Source of the DNA: Piscicola geometra | Lineage: Eukaryota; Annelida; Clitellata; Hirudinida; Piscicolidae | Reading direction: 5' to 3' | DNA length: 64,000 nucleotides | NCBI GenBank assembly: GCA_943735955.1 | Contig: CALSEQ010000043.1 | Location: forward strand, 315,001 to 379,000 | Part shown: piece after piece, positions 51,101-61,700 of the stretch | How the letters are laid out: each line of letters begins with the position of its first letter | How positions within the stretch are numbered: position 1 is the first letter of the stretch | Notes under the pieces: model-generated | Told to the model about the DNA's origin: nothing | The model's input: only the letters and a program-made list of their open reading frames with translations | Databases searched by the model: none | Position numbers and translations under genes: made by a program

Positions 51101-54100
51101 TTCTGAACACCTCAGTATAGGATCAGAGAAGAGCTTAAGAGCCCGTCGAAACTCTGTGAGTGAGCGGATCCAAACGTTCCGGCGCCCAAAAAGTCTAACC
51201 GGCAATGGCCGCAAGGTTCTTTGCTCAGTACTTCGAGGATACCGGACAAAGTGGAACAGACCTTGCTCTATGTCAACCCGGGCTAGAACCCCACAGGCTT
51301 GCATAGAGTGTAGGATCGGTCACTGCCCCTGGATGCCTATGATAGGCCGCTGATCCTTACTCCCACCCACACACCTGAGACAGTCCGAGGCCGATACGGC
51401 GCCAATTTTTTTACTTCTTTATCTTTACTCACCATGCACCCCCACACCAAATCCTTTTTACCCCCCAACCAAACCTACAGGCAAATGGTTGTCCTCACTG
51501 TCTCACCCTACTCCCAACCCCACACACATGGACAGCGCGAAAGATCCATGGAGGATACACCGAACACCCCCACTGTTATCACACAGCGATTTGTCACTTT
51601 AACTGAAAGTTTCATTTCGATCGATAGGTGCCTCACCACTCTGTTGATAGCCTAGACGGCTGCTTTCTCTGTTTCCCTCACCGGAAATTTTTTCTACTCT
51701 AGGGGATTTTTCCTACGAGAACTCTGGGGCTTTTCAGAAAATTTGTTTTCTGAACACCTCAGTATAGGATCAGAGAAGAGCTTAAGAGCCCGTCGAAACT
51801 CTGTGAGTGAGCGGATCCAAACGGTCCGGCGCCCAAAAAATTCAACCGGCAATGGCCGCAAGGTTCATTGCTCAGTACTTTGAGGATACCGGACAAAGTG
51901 GAACAGACCTTGCTCTATGTCAACCCGGGCTAAAACCCCACAGGCTTCCATAGAGTGTAGGATCGGTCACTGCCCCTGGATGCCTATGATAGGCCGCTGA
52001 TCCTTACTCCCATTCACACACATGAGACAGTCCGAGACCAATACGGCGCCAATTTTTTTACTTCTTTATCTTTACTCACCATGCACCCCCACACCAAATC
52101 CTTTTTACCCCCCAACCAAACCTACAGGCAAATGGTTGTCCTCACTGTCTCACCCTAATCCCAACCCCACACACATGGACAGCGCGAAAGATCCATGGAG
52201 GATACACCGAACACCCCCACTGTTGTCACACAGCGATTTGTCACTTTCTCCGAAAGTTTCATTTTGATCGATAGGTGCCTCACCACTCTGTTGATAGCCT
52301 AGACGGCTGCTTTCTCTGTTTCCCTCACCGGAAATTTTTCCTACTCTAGAGGATTTTTCCTACGAGAACTCTGGTGCTTTTCAGAAAATTTGTTTTCTGA
52401 ACACCTCAGTATAGGATCAGAGAAGAGCTTAAGAGCCCGTCGAAACTCTGTGAGTGAGCGGATCCAAACGTTCCGGCGCCCAAAAAGTCTAACCGGCAAT
52501 GGCCGCAAGGTTCTTTGCTCTGTACTTCGAGGATACCGGACAAAGTGGAACAGACCTTGCTCTATGTCAACCCGGGCTAGAACCCCACAGGCTTGCATAG
52601 AGTGTAGGATCGGTCACTGCCCCTGGATGCCTATGATAGGCCGCTGATCCTTACTCCCACCCACACACCTGAGACAGTCCGAGGCCGATACGGCGCCAAT
52701 TTTTTTACTTCTTTATCTTTACTCACCATGCACCCCCACACCAAATCCTTTTTACCCCCCAACCAAACCTACAGGCAAATGGTTGTCCTCACTGTCTCAC
52801 CCTACTCCCAACCCCACACACATGGACAGCGCGAAAGATCCATGGAGGATACACCGAACACCCCCACTGTTATCACACAGCGATTTGTCACTTTAACTGA
52901 AAGTTTCATTTCGATCGATAGGTGCCTCACCACTCTGTTGATAGCCTAGACGGCTGCTTTCTCTGTTTCCCTCACCGGAAATTTTTTCTACTCTAGGGGA
53001 TTTTTCCTACGAGAACTCTGGGGCTTTTCAGAAAATTTGTTTTCTGAACACCTCAGTATAGGATCAGAGAAGAGCTTAAGAGCCCGTCGAAACTCTGTGA
53101 GTGAGCGGATCCAAACGGTCCGGCGCCCAAAAAATTCAACCGGCAATGGCCGCAAGGTTCATTGCTCAGTACTTTGAGGATACCGGACAAAGTGGAACAG
53201 ACCTTGCTCTATGTCAACCCGGGCTAAAACCCCACAGGCTTCCATAGAGTGTAGGATCGGTCACTGCCCCTGGATGCCTATGATAGGCCGCTGATCCTTA
53301 CTCCCATTCACACACATGAGACAGTCCGAGACCAATACGGCGCCAATTTTTTTACTTCTTTATCTTTACTCACCATGCACCCCCACACCAAATCCTTTTT
53401 ACCCCCCAACCAAACCTACAGGCAAATGGTTGTCCTCACTGTCTCACCCTACTCCCAACCCCACACACATGGACAGCGCGAAAGATCCATGGAGGATACA
53501 CCGAACACCCCCACTGTTATCACACAGCGAGTTGTCACTTTAACTGAAAGTTTCATTTCGATCGATAGGTGCCTCACTACTCTGTTGATAGCCTAGACGG
53601 CTGCTTTCTCTGTTTCCCTCGCCGGAAATTTTCCCTACTCTAGGGGATTTTTCCTACGAGAACTCTGGTGCTTTTCAGAAAATTTGTTTTCTGAACACCT
53701 CAGTATAGGATCAGAGAAGAGCTTAAGAGCCCGTCAAAACTCTGTGAGTGAGCGGATCCAAACGGTCCGGCGCCCAAAAAGTTCAACCGGCAATGGCCGC
53801 AAGGTTCATTGCTCAGTACTTTGAGGATACCGGACAAAGTGGAACAGACCTTGCTCTATGTCAACCCGGGCTAGAACCCCACAGGCTTGCATAGAGTGTA
53901 GGATCGGTCACTGCCCCTGGATGCCTATGATAGGCCGCTGATCCTTACTCCCACCCACACACCTGAGACAGTCCGAGGCCGATACGGCGCCAATTTTTTT
54001 ACTTCTTTATCTTTACTCACCATGCACCCCCACACCAAATCCTTTTTACCCCCCAACCAAACCTACAGGCAAATGGTTGTCCTCACTGTCTCACCCTACT

Positions 54101-57100
54101 CCCAACCCCACACACATGGACAGCGCGAAAGATCCATGGAGGATACACCAAACACCCCCACTGTTATCACACAGCGATTTGTCACTTTAACTGAAAGTTT
54201 CATTTCGATCGATAGGTGCCTCACCACTCTGTTGATAGCCTAGACGGCTGCTTTCTCTGTTTCCCTCGCCGGAAATTTTCCCTACTCTAGGGGATTTTTC
54301 CTACGAGAACTCTGGTGCTTTTCAAAAAATTTGTTTTCTGAACACCTCAGTATAGGATCAGAGAAGAGCTTAAGAGCCCGTCGAAACTCTGTGAGTGAGC
54401 GGATCCAAATGGTCCGGCGCCCAAAAAGTCCAACCGGCAATGGCCGAAAGGTTCTTTGCTCAGTACTTCGAGGATACCGGACAAAGTAGAACAGACCTTG
54501 CTCTATGTCAATCCGGGCTAGAACCCCACAGGCTTGCATAGAGTGTAGGATCGGTCACTGCCCCTGGATGCCTATGATAGGCCGCTGATCCTTACTCCCA
54601 CCCACACACATGAGACAGTCCGAGACCAATACGGCGCCAATTTTTTTACTTCTTTATCTTTACTCACCATGCACCCCCACACCAAATCCTTTTTACCCCC
54701 CAACCAAACCTACAGGCAAATGGTTGTCCTCACTGTCTCACCCTACTCCCAACCCCACACACATGGACAGCGCGAAAGATCCATGGAGGATACACCAAAC
54801 ACCCCCACTGTTATCACACAGCGATTTGTCACTTTAACTGAAAGTTTCATTTCGATCGATAGGGGCCTCACCACTCTGTTGATAGCCTAGACGGCTGCTT
54901 TCTCTGTTTCCCTCGCCGGAAATTTTCCCTACTCTAGGGGATTTTTCCTACGAGAACTCTGGTGCTTTTCAGAAAATTTGTTTTCTGAACACCTCAGTAT
55001 AGGATCAGAGAAGAGCTTAAGAGCCTGTCGAAACTCTGTGAGTGAGCGGATCCAAATGGTCCGGCGCCCAAAAAGTCCAACCGGCAATGGCCGAAAGGTT
55101 CTTTGCTCAGTACTTCGAGGATACCTGACAAAGTAGAACAGACCTTGCTCTATGTCAATCCGGGCTAGAACCCCACAGGCTTGCATAGAGTGTAGGATCG
55201 GTCACTGCCCCTGGATGCCTATGATAGGCCGCTGATCCTTACTCCCACCCACACACATGAGACAGTCCGAGACCAATACGGCGCCAATTTTTTTACTTCT
55301 TTATCTTTACTCACCATGCACCCCCACACCAAATCCTTTTTACCCCCCAACCAAACCTACAGGCAAATGGTTGTCCTCACTGTCTCACCCTACTCCTAAC
55401 CCCACACACATGGACAGCGCGAAAGATCCATGGAGGATACACCGAACACCCCCACTGTTATCACACAGCGATTTGTCACTTTAACTGAAAGTTTCATTTC
55501 GATCGATAGGTGCCTCACCACTCTGTTGATAGCCTAGACGGCTGCTTTCTCTGTTTCCCTCACCGGAAATTTTTCCTACTCTAGGGGATTTTTCCTACGA
55601 GAACTCTGGGGCTTTTCAGAAAATTTGTTTTCTCAACACCTCAGTATAGGATCAGAGAAGAGCTTAAGAGCCCGTCGAAACTCTGTGAGTGAGCGGATCC
55701 AAACGGTCCGGCGCCCAAAAAATTCAACCGGCAATGGCCGCAAGGTTCATTGCTCAGTACTTTGAGGATACCGGACAAAGTGGAACAGACCTTGCTCTAT
55801 GTCAACCCGGGCTAAAACCCCACAGGCTTGCATTGAGTGTAGGATCGGTCACTGCCCCTGGATGCCTATGATAGGCCGCTGATCCTTACTCCCACCCACA
55901 CACATCAGACAGTCCGAGGCCAATACGGCGCCAATTTTTTTACTTCTTTATCTTTACTCACCATGCACCCCCACACCAAATCCTTTTTACCCCCGAACCA
56001 AACCTACAGGCAAATTGTTGTCCTCACTGTCTCACCCTAATCCCAACCCCACACACATGGAAAGCGCGAAAGATCCATGGAGGATACACCGAACACCCCC
56101 ACTGTTGTCACACAGCGATTTGTCACTTTCTCTGAAAGTTTCATTTTGATCGATAGGTGCCTCACCACTCTGTTGATAGCCTAGACGGCTGCTTTCTCTG
56201 TTTCCCTCACCGGAAATTTTTCCTACTCTAGGGGATTTTTCCTACGAGAACTCTGGTGCTTTTCAGAAAATTTGTTTTCTGAACACCTCAGTATAGGATC
56301 AGAGAAGAGCTTAAGAGCCCGTCGAAACTCTGTGAGTGAGCGGATCCAAACGGTCCGGCGCCCAAAAAGTTCAACCGGCAATGGCCGCAAGGTTCATTGC
56401 TCAGTACTTTGAGGATACCGGACAAAGTGGAACAGACCTTGCTCTATGTCAACCCGGGCTAAAACCCCACAGGCTTCCATAGAGTGTAGGATCGGTCACT
56501 GCCCCTGGATGCCTATGATAGGCCGCTGATCCTTACTCCCACCCACACACATGAGACAGTCCGAGGCCAATACGGCGCCATTTTTTTTACTTCTTTATCT
56601 TTACTCACCATGCACCCCCACACCAAATCCTTTTTACCCCCCAACCAAACCTACAGGCAAATGGTTGTCCTCACTTTCTCACCCTAATCCCAACCCCACA
56701 CACATGGACAGCGCGAAAGATCCATGGAGGATACACCGAACACCCCCACTGTTGTCACACAGCGATTTGTCACTTTAACTGAAAGTTTCATTTCGATCGA
56801 TAGGTGCCTCACCACTCTGTTGATAGCCTAGACGGCTGCTTTCTCTGTTTCCCTCGCCGGAAATTTTCCCTACTCTAGGGGATTTTTCCTACGAGAACTC
56901 TGGTGCTTTTCAGAAAACTTGTTTTCTGAACACCTCAGTATAGGATCAGAGAAGAGCTTAAGAGCCCGTCGAAACTCTGTGAGTGAGCGGATCCAAACGG
57001 TCCGGCACCCAAAAAGTCAAACCGGCAATGGCCGCAAGGTTCTTTGCTCAGTACTTCGAGGATACCGGACAAAGTGGAACAGACCTTGCTCTATGTCAAC

Positions 57101-58384
57101 CCGGGCTAAAACCCCACAGGCTTGCATAGAGTGTAGGATCGGTCACTTCCCCTGGATGCCTATGATAGGCCGCTGATCCTTACTCCCACCCACACACATG
57201 AGACAGTCCGAGGCCAATACGGCGCCAATTTTTTTACTTCTTTATCTTTACTCCCCATGCACCCCCACACCAAATCCTTTTTACCCCCTAACCAAACCTA
57301 CAGGCAAATGGTTGTCCTCACTGTCTCAACCTAATCCCAACCCCACACACATGGACAGCGCGAAAGATCCATGGAGGATACACCGAACACCCCCACTGTT
57401 GTCACACAGCGATTTGTCACTTTCTCTGAAAGTTTCATTTTGATCGATAGGTGCCTCACCACTTTGTTGATAGCCTAGACGGCTGCTTTCTCTGTTTCCC
57501 TCACCGGAAATTTTTCCTACTCTAGAGGATTTTTCCTACGAGAACTCTGGTGCTTTTCAGAAAATTTGTTTTCTGAACACCTCAGTATAGGATCAGAGAA
57601 GAGCTTAAGAGCCCGTCGAAACTCTGTGAGTGAGCGGATCCAAACGGTCCGGCGCCCAAAAAGTTCAACCGGCAATGGCCGCAAGGTTCATTGCTCAGTA
57701 CTTTGAGGATACCGGACAAAGTGGAACAGACCTTGCTGTATGTCAACCCGGGTTAGAACCCCACAGGCTTGCATAGAGTGTAGGATCGGTCACTGCCCCT
57801 GGATGCCTATGATAGGCCGCTGATCCTTACTCCCACCCACACACATGAGACAGTCCGAGGCCAATACGGCGCCAATTTTTTTACTTCTTTATCTTTACTC
57901 ACCATGCACCCCCACACCAAATCCTTTTTACCCCCCAACCAAACCTACAGGCAAATGGTTGTCCTCACTGTCTCACCCTAATCCCAACCCCACACACATG
58001 GACAGCGCGAAAGATCCATGGAGGATACACCGAACACCCCCACTGTTGTCACACAGCGATTTGTCACTTTCTCTGAAAGTTTCATTTTGATCGATAGGTG
58101 CCTCACTACTCTGTTGATAGCCTAGACGGCTGCTTTCTCTGTTTCCCTCACCGGAAATTTTTCCTACTCTAGGGGATTTTTCCTACGAGAACTCTGGGGC
58201 TTTTCAGAAAATTTGTTTGTTGAACACCTCAGTATAGGATCAGAGAAGAGCTTAAGAGCCCGTCGAAACTCTGTGAGTGAGCGGATCCAAACGGTCCGGC
58301 GCCCAAAAAATTCAACCGGCAATGGCCGCAAGGTTCATTGCTCAGTACTTTGAGGATACCGGACAAAGTGGAACAGACCTTGCT
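45169..58384 (+). repeat. 13.2-kb segmental duplication, copy 2 (offset 13,586 bp)
   Basis: Covers m71-m90 and part of m91, same order and types as copy 1, including the 646-bp unit (45829-46474), the GGTCCGGGGCCC unit (47769, copy of 34183) and the AATCCGGGC units (54239, 54886, copies of 40653, 41300). Differences private to copy 2 include AGATGTGCTT near 45953, CTCTGTACTTC near 52518, CAAAAAATTTG near 54323, GATAGGGGCC near 54859, ATACCTGAC near 55122 and CATTGAGTG near 55831. Confidence 0.93.
49243..50337 (+). repeat. Clustered-difference patch inside copy 2 (conversion-like)
   Basis: Six substitutions relative to copy 1 fall in ~1.1 kb: positions 49243, 49255, 49883, 50281, 50329 and 50337 (copy 1: 35657, 35669, 36297, 36695, 36743, 36751). 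In each case the copy-2 base is one present in other units of this array, for example m74/m53 (GTCTAACC, ACGGTCC, CTCTTATC, GATCAATAGG, GGTGTCTC). Elsewhere the copies differ about once per 0.6-1 kb. This fits non-reciprocal transfer from a neighbouring unit after the duplication, or in copy 1 in the other direction. Confidence 0.65.
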
Positions 58385-58767
58385 GTATGTCAACCCGGGT
58401 TAGAACCCCACAGGCTTGCATAGAGTGTAGGATCGGTCACTGCCCCTGGATGCCTATGATAGGCCGCTGATCCTTACTCCCACCCACACACATGAGACAG
58501 TCCGAGGCCAATACGGCGCCAATTTTTTTACTTCTTTATCTTTACTCACCATGCACCCCCACACCAAATCCTTTTTCCCCCCCAACCAAACCTACAGGCA
58601 AATGGTTGTCCTCACTGTCTCACCCTAATCCCAACCCCACACACATGGACAGCGCGAAAGATCCATGGAGGATACACCGAACACCCCCACTGTTGTCACA
58701 CAGCGATTTGTCACTTTCTCTGAAAGTTTCATTTTGATCGATAGGTGCCTCACTACTCTGTTGATAG
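58121..58767 (+). repeat. Hybrid monomer m91 at the right edge of the 13.2-kb duplication
   Basis: The front (GGGGCTTTTCAG, TTTGTTTGTTGAAC, AAAAAATTCAACC) matches m70 and m40. From GCTGTATGTC (58382) the back matches m36/m38/m39 (GGGTTAGAACC). The switch is at about 58318-58385. It also carries a private C in ATCCTTTTTCCCCCC near 58567. Confidence 0.78.
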
Positions 58768-61700
58768 CCTAGACGGCTGCTTTCTCTGTTTCCCTCACCG
58801 GAAATTTTTCCTACTCTAGGGGATTTTTCCTACGAGAACTCTGGGGCTTTTCAGAAAATTTGTTTGTTGAACACCTCAGTATAGGATCAGAGAAGAGCTT
58901 AAGAGCCCGTCGAAACTCTGTGAGTGAGCGGATCCAAACGGTCCGGCGCCCAAAAAATTCAACCGGCAATGGCCGCAAGGTTCATTGCTCAGTACTTTGA
59001 GGATACCGGACAAAGTGGAACAGACCTTGCTCTATGTCAACCCGGGCTAAAACCCCACAGGCTTCCATAGAGTGTAGGATCGGTCACTGCCCCTGGATGC
59101 CTATGATAGGCCGCTGATCCTTACTCCCACCCACACACATGAGACAGTCCGAGGCCGATACGGCGCCAATTTTTTTACTTCTTTATCTTTACTCACCATG
59201 CACCCTCACACCAAATCCTTTTTACCCCCCAACCAAACCTACAGGCAAATGGTTGTCCTCACTGTCTCACCCTACTCCTAACCCCACACACATGGACAGC
59301 GCGAAAGATCCATGGAGGATACACCGAACACCCCCACTGTTATCACACAGCGATTTGTCACTTTAACTGAAAGTTTCATTTCGATCGATAGGTGCCTCAC
59401 CACTCTGTTGATAGCCTAGACGGCTGCTTTCTCTGTTTCCCTCACCGGAAATTTTTCCTACTCTAGGGGATTTTTCCTACGAGAACTCTGGGGCTTTTCA
59501 GAAAATTTGTTTTCTCAACACCTCAGTATAGGATCAGAGAAGAGCTTAAGAGCCCGTCGAAACTCTGTGAGTGAGCGGATCCAAACGGTCCGGCGCCCAA
59601 AAAATTCAACCGGCAATGGCCGCAAGGTTCATTGCTCAGTACTTTGAGGATACCGGACAAAGTGGAACAGACCTTGCTCTATGTCAACCCGGGCTAAAAC
59701 CCCACAGGCTTCCATAGAGTGTAGGATCGGTCACTGCCCCTGGATGCCTATGATAGGCCGCTGATCCTTACTCCCACCCACACACATGAGACAGTCCGAG
59801 GCCGATACGGCGCCAATTTTTTTACTTCTTTATCTTTACTCACCATGCACCCTCACACCAAATCCTTTTTACCCCCCAACCAAACCTACAGGCAAATGGT
59901 TGTCCTCACTGTCTCACCCTACTCCTAACCCCACACACATGGACAGCGCGAAAGATCCATGGAGGATACACCGAACACCCCCACTGTTATCACACAGCGA
60001 TTTGTCACTTTAACTGAAAGTTTCATTTCGATCGATAGGTGCCTCACCACTCTGTTGATAGCCTAGACGGCTGCTTTCTCTGTTTCCCTCACCGGAAATT
60101 TTTCCTACTCTAGGGGATTTTTCCTACGAGAACTCTGGGGCTTTTCAGAAAATTTGTTTTCTCAACACCTCAGTATAGGATCAGAGAAGAGCTTAAGAGC
60201 CCGTCGAAACTCTGTGAGTGAGCGGATCCAAACGGTCCGGCGCCCAAAAAATTCAACCGGCAATGGCCGCAAGGTTCATTGCTCAGTACTTTGAGGATAC
60301 CGGACAAAGTGGAACAGACCTTGCTCTATGTCAACCCGGGCTAAAACCCCACAGGCTTCCATAGAGTGTAGGATCGGTCACTGCCCCTGGATGCCTATGA
60401 TAGGCCGCTGATCCTTACTCCCACCCACACACATCATACAGTCCGAGGCCAATACGGCGCCAATTTTTTTACTTCTTTATCTTTACTCACCATGCACCCC
60501 CACACCAAATCCTTTTTACCCCCCAACCAAACCTACAGGCAAATGGTTGTCCTCACTGTCTCACCCTAATCCCAACCCCACACACATGGAAAGCGCGAAA
60601 GATCCATGGAGGATACACCGAACACCCCCACTGTTGTCACACAGCGATTTGTCACTTTCTCTGAAAGTTTCATTTTGATCGATAGGTGCCTCACTACTCT
60701 GTTGATAGCCTAGACGGCTGCTTTCTCTGTTTTCCTCACCGGAAATTTTTCCTACTCTAGGGGATTTTTCCTACGAGAACTCTGGTGCTTTTCAGAAAAT
60801 TTGTTTTCTGAACACCTCAGTATAGGATCAGAGAAGAGCTTAAGAGCCCGTCGAAACTCTGTGAGTGAGCGGATCCAAACGGTCCGGCGCCCAAAAAGTT
60901 CAACCGGCAATGGCCGCAAGGTTCATTGCTCAGTACTTTGAGGATACCGGACAAAGTGGAACAGACCTTGCTCTATGTCAACCCGGGCTAAAACCCCACA
61001 GGCTTCCATAGAGTGTAGGATCGGTCACTGCCCCTGGATGCCTATGATAGGCCGCTGATCCTTACTCCCACCCACACACATGAGACAGTCCGAGGCCGAT
61101 ACGGCGCCAATTTTTTTACTTCTTTATCTTTACTCACCATGCACCCCCACACCAAATCCTTTTTACCCCCCAACCAAACCTACAGGCAAATGGTTGTCCT
61201 CACTGTCTCACCCTACTCCTAACCCCACACACATGGACAGCGCGAAAGATCCATGGAAGATACACCGAACACCCCCACTGTTATCACACAGCGATTTGTC
61301 ACTTTAACTGAAAGTTTCATTTCGATCGATAGGTGCCTCACCACTCTGTTGATAGCCTAGACGGCTGCTTTCTCTGTTTCCCTCACCGGAAATTTTTCCT
61401 ACTCTAGGGGATTTTTCCTACGAGAACTCTGGGGCTTTTCAGAAAATTTGTTTTCTCAACACCTCAGTATAGGATCAGAGAAGAGCTTAAGAGCCCGTCG
61501 AAACTCTGTGAGTGAGCGAATCCAAACGGTCCGGCGCCCAAAAAATTCAACCGGCAATGGCCGCAAGGTTCATTGCTCAGTACTTTGAGGATACCGGACA
61601 AAGTGGAACAGACCTTGCTCTATGTCAACCCGGGCTAAAACCCCACAGGCTTCCATAGAGTGTAGGATCGGTCACTGCCCCTGGATGCCTATGATAGGCC

